Assembly (NCBI RefSeq): GCF_000430765.1
Contig: NZ_KE387239.1
Location: forward strand, 123,732-187,731
Source of the DNA: Peribacillus kribbensis DSM 17871
GTDB taxonomy: Bacteria; Bacillota; Bacilli; Bacillales; DSM-1321
Length of the DNA stretch: 64,000 nucleotides
Direction: 5' to 3'
How positions within the stretch are numbered: position 1 is the first letter of the stretch; every line of letters starts with the position of its first letter. Position numbers and translations under genes: made by a program. This document shows positions 18,468 to 26,405 of the stretch, in pieces. The notes under the pieces were generated by a model. It searched no databases. It was not told the DNA's origin and worked only from the letters and a program-made list of their open reading frames with translations.

Positions 18468-19799
18468 GTGACAGCATGTTCTAAAATGATGGAGTATATG
18501 GGAGGGCTCAGTACAAATGGGTATTTTAACGGAGCTGTGTCTGTTTGGCGGAAAGGAGAGATTGTATTCAGTACGGGCTGCGGAAAAGCCTCCTTTCAAT
18601 ATGGAATAGACCATACCTCCTCCACGAAGTTTTTAATCGGTTCACTGACAAAGGCATTCACAGCTATGCTGGTGCTCATTCTTCATGAGCAGGAGAGAGT
18701 GGACCTTGAGTCCAGGATTGTAGACATAATGCCGGACTTTCCGCATCATGATGTGACCGTGCACCATCTGCTGTCCCATTCTTCAGGGATTCCGAACTTT
18801 ACTTCCCAGCCTCAGTATTGGGATAAGACGATGAGGCTGCCAGCTTCACTCAATGACGTCATCTCCTCATTCCTTGAGCTGCCGCTCAGCTTCCAGCCGG
18901 GAGAGAAGATGGATTACAGCAACTCCAATTATATTCTGCTGACAGCCATCATAGAAAAACTGTCAGGGCAGTCTTATTCTCAATGTTTAAAGAGTGAAAT
19001 TCTGGAAAAGCTCGGAATGGAACAGACCGGGGTCTCGGATGGACGTACGATTATTGAACAGCTTGCCTCAGGCCACACAGTATGGGAAACCGTCAAAAAT
19101 GCTGAATTTATTGATATGTCCTTTCCGACTGGAGCCTATGGAATGTATTCTTCTGCAGCGGATTTATGCAAATGGGCGGAGGCACTGATTCATTCAACGC
19201 TGATCAGCCCCGGCCTCCAAAAGCGGATGTTCCAGAGCACAAACGGAGTATACGGCTATGGCTGGTTTGTGGATGAGCAAAGGAAAGAGGCAGGCCATTT
19301 CGGAGATATAAACGGCTTCGTGAATCAAATTCTGCTTTATCCGGAGGAAGAGGCTGCGGTGGTCGTGTTAAGCAACATGAATATCACGCCGGTTACAAGG
19401 ATTGCCCGCGATCTCGCGGAGCTTATGAGGGGAGGGGACGCAGCCGCAAGCGGGCGGTTTACGGCTGCCGGCCTTCTCTGTCCTGAACTTACGGGCACCT
19501 ACTCGGATGGCAGAAAGGATATTAGCATTGAAGGCGAAAATCAGCTGTTTGCCACTGTACCCAAGTATTATGGAGTGCCTTCCAAGTTTCCGCTGGTTCC
19601 TGTTTCCATCAAGGAAGAAGAAGTTGTCTGCAAGAGCCGGTATATCAATGATACTTATACGTTCCACTTTAATTATGAAGGGGATGTTTCCCTTACCTTG
19701 GAGGAAGGCAACGGGGATATTTCTACTTATGTTCGGATTAGAAAAATAAGAGGCTGTCCAGAAAGGAAAACCGAATTCCTGGACACTTCCGTTTTTTAA
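18468..19799 (+). CDS. Serine hydrolase of the beta-lactamase/PBP (class C-like) family
   Basis: 443-aa enzyme with the three active-site motifs of the family: SLTK (S59, K62), YSN (Y150, N152) and HFG (H277). There is no signal peptide or membrane segment, so it is probably cytosolic, unlike true beta-lactamases; a peptidase or esterase role is more likely than antibiotic hydrolysis. A C-terminal lipocalin-like region (about 330-430) is typical of this group. GTG 18468 is chosen because GAGGAGG lies 9 nt upstream. The open frame continues upstream into the GNAT relic, and its last 15 codons run through the terminator hairpin. Confidence 0.85.
   Translation: MTACSKMMEYMGGLSTNGYFNGAVSVWRKGEIVFSTGCGKASFQYGIDHTSSTKFLIGSLTKAFTAMLVLILHEQERVDLESRIVDIMPDFPHHDVTVHHLLSHSSGIPNFTSQPQYWDKTMRLPASLNDVISSFLELPLSFQPGEKMDYSNSNYILLTAIIEKLSGQSYSQCLKSEILEKLGMEQTGVSDGRTIIEQLASGHTVWETVKNAEFIDMSFPTGAYGMYSSAADLCKWAEALIHSTLISPGLQKRMFQSTNGVYGYGWFVDEQRKEAGHFGDINGFVNQILLYPEEEAAVVVLSNMNITPVTRIARDLAELMRGGDAAASGRFTAAGLLCPELTGTYSDGRKDISIEGENQLFATVPKYYGVPSKFPLVPVSIKEEEVVCKSRYINDTYTFHFNYEGDVSLTLEEGNGDISTYVRIRKIRGCPERKTEFLDTSVF
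19755..19797 (+). terminator. Terminator inside the 3' end of the serine hydrolase gene
   Basis: TGTCCAG (19755-19761) pairs with CTGGACA (19779-19785), with extra GGAA/TTCC pairing inside and T6 at 19792-19797. The stop codon of the gene comes only at the end of the T-run. Confidence 0.6.
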
Positions 19800-19897
19800 C
19801 AGTCTCGCCCTTAATCGAGTTCAAAGAGGGGGTTTTTCCATCTGTTTAGCAGCCTGGGTACTTAGACTGATCCCTCAGAAATCACTGGAATAAAAGC

Positions 19898-19930
19898 AAA
19901 AACAGGTGGTTACTCCACCTGTTTTATTTT
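19898..19930. terminator. Bidirectional terminator upstream of the MFS gene end
   Basis: Perfect stem ACAGGTGG (19902-19909) / CCACCTGT (19915-19922), flanked by A-rich and T-rich ends. It serves the minus-strand MFS gene and backs up the plus-strand hydrolase. Confidence 0.85.
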
Positions 19931-19954
19931 AGCGAATCTTGGACTGCCCCGTAA

Positions 19955-21202
19955 TTATGCTTTCTCTCCGATTCCATGATTGACGCCGTTCTTTTTCATC
20001 AGCGGAGCAAGAATCAGGACCCCCGCGGCCAGAAGCAGGGCCGCTGCATCATAGATCAAGACAATGGAGAAGTTCGCTTTTAGTGTTCCTGCAAGGGACA
20101 TCGTGATGACCATTGAGCCCATAAAGAGCGGATTAAGGATTCCGTTAACTCTGCCGATAAATGCTTCTTCTGTATTCTGAAGAATCATGGTATTTATGCC
20201 GATATGGATGCAAGGCATGAATAGGCCGGAAAAAAATTGGGCGGCAAGGGTCAGCCATAAAATCGTGGACACGCTCATCCCCACAAAGCCAATGGCGCTT
20301 GCAGCCATCCCAAGTGCCAGCAGCACCTGAGGGAGTGCTTTTTTCGAAAGGGCGATAGTAAGACCTCCGCCAAGGATCATGCCGGCGCCGAATGCGGCCA
20401 TCAGCCATTGCAGATGCTCTTTAGGCAGGCCGAGGCGTTCCGTGATTAAAAAGACCCCGAGCGGCTGGGTGAGCCCGATGGCCAGCCCGGCAGCTGTAAA
20501 ACATCCTCCAAGCAGGCTGAGCGGCCTGCTCTTCCACACATATTGAAATCCATCCTTCATTTCCTTGGTTAAGGAGGAAGGAGGCCTTTCGCCTTCCGCA
20601 GCACGGTCATGGGGCAGCATCAGCAATATAGCCGCCGAGAACAAAAAGGCAATGCCCATGACTGCGATGGCTGTCATAATACCAAAGTGCTGGTACACGA
20701 AGGTCCCGATAACCGGCCCTAAGATCATGAATAAAGCAAAGACGGTCTGATACATCGACATCCCCATTTGCACCATTTCTTCCGGAACATGGAGCTTAAA
20801 CAGCTTCATCCCTGAAGGCTGGGAAAATTGTGAAAGGATGGAGGATACAAGGGTGGCAAAGAAAATGACCTTCCAGCTTCCGAAAGCCAAAGTCAAGAGA
20901 ACGATAAAGATGGAAAGGGCACTCAGCACATCACACCAGACCATGGTCTTTTTAGGCTTCCAGCGGTCGGCAAAGGCTCCGCCGATAAAAGAAAATAAAA
21001 AGATCGGGGCGAATTCTGCGACAGAAATTAATGAAACAGCAACAGGGTTTTCATGGGTCTTTTCAATGACATAAAGCAAAATGGAATAATTGCGCACCCA
21101 GATGCCAACCTGAAGAAATAACACAGACAACAAAATCGTCCGGATGACTCTGTTTTGAAACAGTGCACCAATGGTGATCTTTTGAGCTGCAGTTTCGGTC
21201 AT
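19955..21202 (-). CDS. MFS transporter (MFS_3/enterobactin-exporter-like group)
   Basis: Membrane transporter of 415 aa with about 12 transmembrane helices. The inter-helix 2-3 motif is GGAFADRWKPKKTM, a canonical MFS motif A variant, and a second charged loop lies mid-protein (HDRAAEGERPPSSLTKEMKDG). ATG 21202 is chosen: AAGGAGG precedes it, and the longer open frame upstream lacks homology-like features. Substrate is unknown; drug or metabolite export is usual for the group. A possible ArsR-type regulator relic lies just upstream on the opposite strand. Confidence 0.85.
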   Translation of the reverse strand: MTETAAQKITIGALFQNRVIRTILLSVLFLQVGIWVRNYSILLYVIEKTHENPVAVSLISVAEFAPIFLFSFIGGAFADRWKPKKTMVWCDVLSALSIFIVLLTLAFGSWKVIFFATLVSSILSQFSQPSGMKLFKLHVPEEMVQMGMSMYQTVFALFMILGPVIGTFVYQHFGIMTAIAVMGIAFLFSAAILLMLPHDRAAEGERPPSSLTKEMKDGFQYVWKSRPLSLLGGCFTAAGLAIGLTQPLGVFLITERLGLPKEHLQWLMAAFGAGMILGGGLTIALSKKALPQVLLALGMAASAIGFVGMSVSTILWLTLAAQFFSGLFMPCIHIGINTMILQNTEEAFIGRVNGILNPLFMGSMVITMSLAGTLKANFSIVLIYDAAALLLAAGVLILAPLMKKNGVNHGIGEKA

Positions 21203-21309
21203 AATAAAAAGCCTCCTTATCCGTGTCTGGACAGGAAGCTCCCCCGGCAGGCCAAAAGACAGTTTTGTCCTTTTGAACCGATTTGGGCACACTAATCCTA
21301 TCCAGAAAA

Positions 21310-21408
21310 ATGAATCGTACATACAGCCTATACGAATGTTTTCCTAAACAGAATCAGCAGATCATCGCCCTTAGTCACCCTTTTCGCGTATTGATACCCT
21401 CATACTAG
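21310..21408 (+). pseudogene. Possible relic of an ArsR-family regulator N-terminus
   Basis: A 32-codon frame contains NQQIIALSHPFRVLI, which resembles the first helix of ArsR/SmtB HTH proteins (…ALSHPxRxxIL). It stops at TAG 21406. ArsR genes often lie divergent from MFS exporters, as here. The match is short, so this is tentative. Confidence 0.3.
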
Positions 21409-21653
21409 CTTACTATTAAGAGCGAAGCAATAAGGATTCGTTCGACTAATTCCTACAGAAAACATGTTACCCCCATTATTGCCGCATCCCTGTTGCCATA
21501 ATCACTCCGGAACTGAAAAGGTTGTAAATTCAGTAAATTCAAGACATTTAATTTGACTTTCGAAATAAAAACGTAAATAGTGCTAATTGGAATGAAATTC
21601 TTTTATTTGCTGCTTGCATGGCTGCCTCAAGTCCGTTTGGTTATTTAGAGAAT

Positions 21654-21690
21654 CTAAAACAGCCATACGGGTTTTAGCCTCTTTTTATTT
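21654..21690 (+). terminator. Terminator-like hairpin in the gap
   Basis: CTAAAAC (21654-21660) pairs with GTTTTAG (21671-21677), followed by CCTCTTTTTATTTT. No intact gene precedes it; it may have served the decayed upstream gene. Confidence 0.45.
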
Positions 21691-21875
21691 TGGCTCCTTT
21701 TCTAAAAGATTGTTGCTTTCTAAGGGAGAATCCTCCGAGTGCAAATCAACCTCTCTGCTCAAAAGCCACAAAGCTTACGAAAACAGCCTTTCATTTTTAA
21801 AGAAGGAAGGTAGAATGAAAGGGAGGTTTAGTATAGATAAGAGCGTGCCATTATCATGAAAACAGGGGGAAGAAT

Positions 21876-22469
21876 ATGCAGATTTTACTGATCCGTCATG
21901 GAGAGTCGGAGGCTGATATGTTACATGTTCATGAAGGAAGCGCCGATTATCCCTTAACAATGCTTGGCTTAAGGCAGGCGGAAATGATGGCGGAAAGGGT
22001 GGCCGCGGAGTTTCCTCCGCAGTATATCTGGGCCAGCCCCTTTAAAAGGGTGAAAAAGACAGCGGATATTTTAGCGGACAAGATTGGCTGCCCAATTTCC
22101 TATATGGCAGAGCTTAGAGAGCATGACAATGGAAAGATGGCAGGAATGCCGCTTTCTGAAGTAGAATTTCCGTGGGGCCTTCTGCCGCATGAGAAATTTG
22201 GAGGAACCGGAGAGTCAGCGATGGAATTCCGCGCTAGGGGAGAGCATATTTTCTCATATATAAAACAAGCCTCAAAAGAATACCAGCGGATTGCCATCGT
22301 TACCCATGGAGGCATGATTTCTAGGATCTTAGAAGCCTTTTTGCAGATTCCCTTTGTACATAATTCCTTTTTTAAAACAAACGATACCGGGATCCATCTT
22401 TTGGAATACACCGAGCGGGGCAGGCTCGTGCATTTTGCAAATTGTTCGAAACACTTGGAGTCCTCATAA
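21876..22469 (+). CDS. Histidine phosphatase (phosphoglycerate-mutase-like)
   Basis: Cytosolic 197-aa member of the histidine phosphatase superfamily. The catalytic motif is LIRHGESEAD (H8), the second arginine lies in ASPFKRVKKTADIL, the proton donor Glu in ELREHDNGKMAG, and the second catalytic His in IVTHGGMISRIL. These features indicate a phosphatase rather than a glycolytic mutase. Substrate unknown. An AGGGGGAA ribosome site precedes ATG 21876. It stands alone. Confidence 0.88.
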   Translation: MQILLIRHGESEADMLHVHEGSADYPLTMLGLRQAEMMAERVAAEFPPQYIWASPFKRVKKTADILADKIGCPISYMAELREHDNGKMAGMPLSEVEFPWGLLPHEKFGGTGESAMEFRARGEHIFSYIKQASKEYQRIAIVTHGGMISRILEAFLQIPFVHNSFFKTNDTGIHLLEYTERGRLVHFANCSKHLESS

Positions 22470-22518
22470 CCATGTGGAATTTTCCCATTAGCCCTGATGA
22501 ATGACATAATATTTGGAG

Positions 22519-22640
22519 GTTTTTTCCTACATCGGGGACGTGAAGGACATTTGAAGAGAGGTATGGCAGAGTTTTGTCCTACATCGATGGAATGAAGGAT
22601 ATTTCAACAGAAGCGTGGCCATTGTTTGTCCCCGATAAAA
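22519..22640. repeat. Tandem ~52-bp imperfect repeat, about 2.3 copies
   Basis: Units begin at 22519, 22571 and (partial) about 22624, each opening with GTTTTnTCCTACATCG or a variant and continuing with GAAGGA-ATTT...AGAG. Similarity is about 65-70 % between units 1 and 2 by eye. Confidence 0.5.
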
Positions 22641-22703
22641 ATTAAAAATCCAGGCGGACAGCAAAACAAAGGGTTCATCCTCGTTTTGTCTATCCGCCTG
22701 GAT
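22638..22703 (-). terminator. Terminator of the pxpBCA operon
   Basis: Perfect 11-bp stem ATCCAGGCGGA (22648-22658) / TCCGCCTGGAT (22693-22703) with inner CAAAAC/GTTTTG pairing; on the minus strand it is followed by TTTTTAATTTTT. Confidence 0.85.
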
Positions 22704-22720
22704 CTATAATCAATCAATTA

Positions 22721-23488
22721 TTATAGAAAGCTGCTGACTTTTGCAGTCTGTATGTCAGCCCCCTGAAGGGCCTGTCTGATATATTTGGCGAATTCCAAAG
22801 CATGAGCACCGTCTCCGTGGATGCAGATGGTATCTGCTTTGATGGAGATGTCAGAACCCTGGATAGAGCGGACCTTTCCATCCTTCACCATGGTGATGAC
22901 CTGGCCGACTGCTTCGCTGTGGTCGTGGATCAGGGCATTTTCCTGGGTACGCGGTGTCAATGACCCATCCTCCTGGTAGGTTCTGTCTGAGAAGACCTCG
23001 CTTGCAGCGCGGATTCCGATTTTTTGTGCGGCAGTGATGAGTTCGCTTCCTGCAAGCCCGAATAAGATTAATTCAGGATCTACTTTATAAATGGCTTCGG
23101 CAATGGCTTCCGCAAGCGGCGCGTTTTTTGCAGCCATGTTAAACAGTGCTCCATGAGGCTTTACATGCTGAAGCGCGGCCCCCTCGGCCTTTACGAAAGC
23201 GTAAAGGGCGCCGATTTGATAGACAACCAGATCATAAGCCTCCTGCGGGGATATCTGAAGATTTCTTCTTCCGAAGCCGATTAAATCCTGAAGGCCCGGA
23301 TGAACTCCGATTCCTACATTTTTTTTAAGGGCCAGCTGAACCGTTTTCCTCATAGTGGCGGGATCGCCTGCATGAAAGCCGCAGGCTATGTTGGCAGAAG
23401 TAATGAAATCAAGGATTTCCGGGTCGTTTCCTAATGTATAGACCCCAAAGCTTTCTCCCATATCACAGTTAATATCTACAATAGCCAT
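22721..23488 (-). CDS. pxpA: 5-oxoprolinase subunit A (LamB/YcsF family)
   Basis: Subunit of the bacterial ATP-dependent 5-oxoprolinase PxpABC, which opens pyroglutamate to L-glutamate in the cytosol. The 255 aa start [15 protein letters not shown], with the metal/substrate-site signatures [18 protein letters not shown] and VKPHGALFN of the family. Length is typical (250-257). GAGGAGG lies 7 nt before ATG 23488. It is the last gene of the minus-strand operon pxpB-pxpC-pxpA; the reaction is established for the family. Confidence 0.95.
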   Translation of the reverse strand: MAIVDINCDMGESFGVYTLGNDPEILDFITSANIACGFHAGDPATMRKTVQLALKKNVGIGVHPGLQDLIGFGRRNLQISPQEAYDLVVYQIGALYAFVKAEGAALQHVKPHGALFNMAAKNAPLAEAIAEAIYKVDPELILFGLAGSELITAAQKIGIRAASEVFSDRTYQEDGSLTPRTQENALIHDHSEAVGQVITMVKDGKVRSIQGSDISIKADTICIHGDGAHALEFAKYIRQALQGADIQTAKVSSFL

Positions 23489-23534
23489 CCTTATTCCTCC
23501 TCGATGCCAGGGTGGGCATCCTTAACCTTTTTAC

Positions 23535-24542
23535 TTATTTATTCTGATTTGCCTTCAGAATTATTCCCTGCTTCAGCTGCTGAATTTCCAGTTCGGACTT
23601 TATATACAGCCTTTGCGCATCCTCCAGGGTAATCTCTATAAATCTCAGCCGATCCCCTGGTTTCGCCTGCGCGAGAAGCGGGAGATCAGCGGAAATGGTC
23701 TCCGCGATTTTGGGATATCCCCCGGAGGTCTGCCTGTCCGCTAATAAAATAATCGGATTTCCGTCTGCGGGCACCTGGATGCTTCCAAAATTTACGGCCT
23801 CGGAAACCATTTCCTTAGCAGTACTCAGAGAAAGAGATTCACCGCTGAGCCTGTATCCCATCCGGTCGGACTGCGGAGTGATTTCAAACGTTTCTTCAAA
23901 GAAGCGCTTCTGGCTGTTTTCGCTGAACCAATCAAATTGGCGGCCTTTTACAACACGTATCACCGTTCCTTTAGCCGAGCTTAGCAGCTTATTAGAGGCC
24001 GCTGACCAATCCATTTCTACAAAGTTTCGTTCTGTGGAAGAATCAAGAGCCTGGAAAATGCTCTGTGACAGCTCCCCCGGCCTGCCTGACTTTAATGAAT
24101 CCCCAGCCTTTAGGGCACGTCCATTGTGTCCGCCAATCTCTGCCCGGAGATAAGTGGATTTGCTTGCCATAATCTCGGGGACTAAAAAGCCGCCTGCAAT
24201 GGAAAGATAAGCCCGGCAGCCAGATTTTACGCCGCTGAATCGGAGAGTGCTTCCTTTCTTTACGATTAAGGGACGCCACTGGCGGACTGGATAGCCGCTG
24301 ATCGAGGGAGTAAAATTCCCTCCGCAAATGGATATCAGCGCCGTTTCTTCAAAATGAATCTCTGGTCCTATTAGCGAGATTTCCAGGGAAGCAGCCCCCT
24401 CTTCATTGCCGACCAGCAGATTCGATATCCGATGGGAACGGGTGTCCATTGCTCCGCTTGCAATCACGCCATATTTCTGAAAGCCATACCTGCCCAGATC
24501 CTGGACACTTGTAAGCAGACCCGGTTTTTTAATCGTGATCAT
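23535..24542 (-). CDS. pxpC: 5-oxoprolinase subunit C (biotin-dependent carboxyltransferase family; KipA-like)
   Basis: Second large subunit of 5-oxoprolinase (335 aa). The N-terminus MITIKKPGLLTSVQDLGRYGFQKYGV is the family signature, followed by GAMDTRSHRISNLLVGN and, near the C-terminus, LADRQTSGGYPKIAETIS. The frame is open far upstream, but ATG 24542 is chosen because AGGAGG lies 6 nt before it and the homologous N-terminus starts there. It overlaps pxpB by 14 bp, so translation is coupled. In B. subtilis the same protein was first studied as KipA. Confidence 0.93.
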   Translation of the reverse strand: MITIKKPGLLTSVQDLGRYGFQKYGVIASGAMDTRSHRISNLLVGNEEGAASLEISLIGPEIHFEETALISICGGNFTPSISGYPVRQWRPLIVKKGSTLRFSGVKSGCRAYLSIAGGFLVPEIMASKSTYLRAEIGGHNGRALKAGDSLKSGRPGELSQSIFQALDSSTERNFVEMDWSAASNKLLSSAKGTVIRVVKGRQFDWFSENSQKRFFEETFEITPQSDRMGYRLSGESLSLSTAKEMVSEAVNFGSIQVPADGNPIILLADRQTSGGYPKIAETISADLPLLAQAKPGDRLRFIEITLEDAQRLYIKSELEIQQLKQGIILKANQNK

Positions 24543-25248
24543 GATGTTCCTCCTGAAGTCTTTGGTATTCATCCTCATCAATGGCAGTGAAGGTGATGTG
24601 GTCTCCTGCCTGTAGAAGGGAGGGCGGCATCTGCTCCGGCTGGAAGAGCGGCAGCGGCGTCCTGCCGATGATCTGCCATCCGCCTGGTGTCTCGATAGGA
24701 TATACACCGGTCTGTTCACCCGCAATGCCAACAGACCCGGGAGGGATTTTAAGGCGCGGCGATTCTTTCCGGGGTGCGGCAATCTCGGCAGGCATTCCGC
24801 CTATATAAGGAAAGCCTGGAGCAAAACCGATCATATACACCAGATAATCGCCGGATGTATGTACACGGATGACTTCATCAAGGGTCAGGCTATTATGATC
24901 CGCCACGAATTGCAGATCAGGTCCGAAGCTGCCGCCATAGCAAACGGGAATCTCCACTTTTCTTGCTTGACTGCGGTTGGATAACTCCGACTTCTTGAGC
25001 AATTCATGGATCCTCATGCAGGCAGCTTCATAAGGAGTTACTCTTACAGACGAGGTGTAAAAAAACATTGGGTTATAAAATACAGCCACTGTGGTGAAAG
25101 CCGGGATATACTCTGTTATCCAGCTTTCTGAATAATTATCCAAAATTCTGGTAATGTTTTGGATCTTATCATGGACAGCGGAATCAATTTCATTGCCTAA
25201 ATCAATCATAATTCCCCGGTCTCCCAGAGGTTCCAGTTTATATTTCAA
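24529..25248 (-). CDS. pxpB: 5-oxoprolinase subunit B (KipI-like, allophanate hydrolase subunit 1 family)
   Basis: Small subunit of PxpABC (239 aa). Family motifs are LGDRGIMIDLG near the N-terminus, YMIGFAPGFPYIGGMP, and GVYPIETPGGWQIIGRTPLPLF. The start is TTG 25248, with a GGGGG ribosome site about 8 nt upstream. It is first in the operon and has a near-consensus promoter about 80 bp upstream. The B. subtilis relative KipI also inhibits the sporulation kinase KinA; whether that applies here cannot be told from the sequence. Confidence 0.93.
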   Translation of the reverse strand: MKYKLEPLGDRGIMIDLGNEIDSAVHDKIQNITRILDNYSESWITEYIPAFTTVAVFYNPMFFYTSSVRVTPYEAACMRIHELLKKSELSNRSQARKVEIPVCYGGSFGPDLQFVADHNSLTLDEVIRVHTSGDYLVYMIGFAPGFPYIGGMPAEIAAPRKESPRLKIPPGSVGIAGEQTGVYPIETPGGWQIIGRTPLPLFQPEQMPPSLLQAGDHITFTAIDEDEYQRLQEEHHDHD

Positions 25249-25326
25249 GATAATTCCCCCCTTTGATCATTCTTGTATTGGTTAATGGGAGATCTGGCAT
25301 CCTATCACCAAAGGGTAATGGTTCTT

Positions 25327-25354
25327 ATTATACGATAGAAGAACGAATAGTCAA
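25327..25354 (-). promoter_or_regulatory. Sigma-A promoter for pxpBCA
   Basis: On the minus strand: TTGACT, 16-bp spacer, TATAAT. Near consensus. Confidence 0.8.
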
Positions 25355-25408
25355 AAGTTTTTGACTTGGATAAAAATACAAAAAACATTTATTTCAAAAA
25401 ATTCTTAT

Positions 25409-25422
25409 TTATTGTACAATAA
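25409..25422. promoter_or_regulatory. Perfect 14-bp palindrome, likely operator, between pxpB and DUF969
   Basis: TTATTGTACAATAA is a perfect palindrome about 55 bp upstream of the pxpB -35 box, in the 444-bp divergent intergenic region. The rest of that region holds no gene that I can see. The form is compatible with a GntR-type dimer site; no regulator gene is adjacent. Confidence 0.5.
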
Positions 25423-25692
25423 GTGTTAAATTTGTTTTCTGGAATAGTTTTTGGGTTTGGTGTTTACATTAGTTAGGTTGATTTCTGTTATAGGATATTA
25501 CGCAGGGCGGTGTGCTTTCCCTATGTCGCATTCCGGGTCCGCCTCTCCCTCTAATCTCTCAGGAGTCCCGCACCTCGAACGCAGATCAGCCCTTTACTAA
25601 CAAGGCCTTTTATCCCAAGAATGTCTTCAACCAATATTCTTAAAGAAAACAGGCTGTCAACAAAAAAATCGACACATTGGAAGGAGATGCAT

Positions 25693-26376
25693 ATGGTTCT
25701 TATTGGTGTTCTGCTTATTATCATTGGATTTTTGTTCAGAATTAATTCAGCGGTTGTCGTTACGGTTTCCGCTCTTGTAACTGGGATGATTGCAGGGATT
25801 CCTGTCAAAGACATTATTACTCAGTTCGGGGAGGCTTTTACGACGAACCGGTATATGTCCATCCTTATCGTTACGCTGCCTGTAATCGGGCTTTTGGAAA
25901 AGAATGGCCTTCAGCAGCAGGCTGCGAGCATCGTTTCTAAAATAAAGGCGGTTACAGTCGGGCGCGTCTTGACGATGTATTTGCTCATCCGTGAAATTGG
26001 TGCGGCTCTTGGCCTTAACTCTCTTGGGGGGCATCCACAGACTGTCAGGCCTCTCGTTGCCCCAATGGCTGAAGGCGCAGCGGAAGCGAAATACGGAGAG
26101 CTTCCGGAAAAAGAGAGGCAGGAAATCCGTGCCCACGCTGCGGCTGCGGATAACATCGGCTTATTCTTTGGAGAAGACATCTTCGTTGCTGTAGGAGCCA
26201 TTCTTTTGATGAATGGATTTTTCGAGCAGAATCATATTCAGGCTGATCCGATTGCCATGGCGCTTTGGGGGATTCCAACTGCTGCATTTGCGTTCATCGT
26301 TCATGCCATCCGTCTAAGGAGAATGGATAAAAAGATGGACAGGCGGCTTGGAGGACAGAAGAAACCGCTGGGCTGA
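25693..26376 (+). CDS. DUF969 membrane protein, candidate pyroglutamate transporter subunit
   Basis: Membrane protein of 227 aa with about six hydrophobic segments, the conserved IREIGAALGLNSLGGHPQTVRPLVAPMAEGAAE stretch (in two parts, about residues 98-132) and the charged AAADNIGLFFGEDIFVA segment of the DUF969 family. ATG 25693 is preferred: AAGGAG ends 6 nt upstream. It is followed at 29 bp by the DUF979 gene and then by pcp, and it is divergent from pxpBCA. Biochemical function is not established; context points to uptake of pyroglutamate or its peptides. Confidence 0.85.
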   Translation: MVLIGVLLIIIGFLFRINSAVVVTVSALVTGMIAGIPVKDIITQFGEAFTTNRYMSILIVTLPVIGLLEKNGLQQQAASIVSKIKAVTVGRVLTMYLLIREIGAALGLNSLGGHPQTVRPLVAPMAEGAAEAKYGELPEKERQEIRAHAAAADNIGLFFGEDIFVAVGAILLMNGFFEQNHIQADPIAMALWGIPTAAFAFIVHAIRLRRMDKKMDRRLGGQKKPLG

Positions 26377-26405
26377 TAAAAAACGAATCTAAGAGAAAGT
26401 GAGCA

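Larger units (their letters stand above)
21203..21875. other. Gene-poor gap between MFS and phosphatase genes
   Basis: About 670 bp. Apart from the possible regulator relic (21310-21408) and a terminator-like hairpin (21654-21690), I see no convincing gene. An 81-codon open frame at 21614-21859 has no recognisable features. Confidence 0.5.

Noticed and set aside
18273-19799. A single 508-aa acetyltransferase-hydrolase fusion protein
   Set aside because: The hydrolase has its own ribosome site and GTG at 18468, and the upstream part is only the tail of a GNAT whose front half lies in another frame, so I treat it as relic plus gene.
21614-21859. An 81-codon open frame before the histidine phosphatase
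   Set aside because: It includes a terminator-like hairpin and has no family-like motifs.
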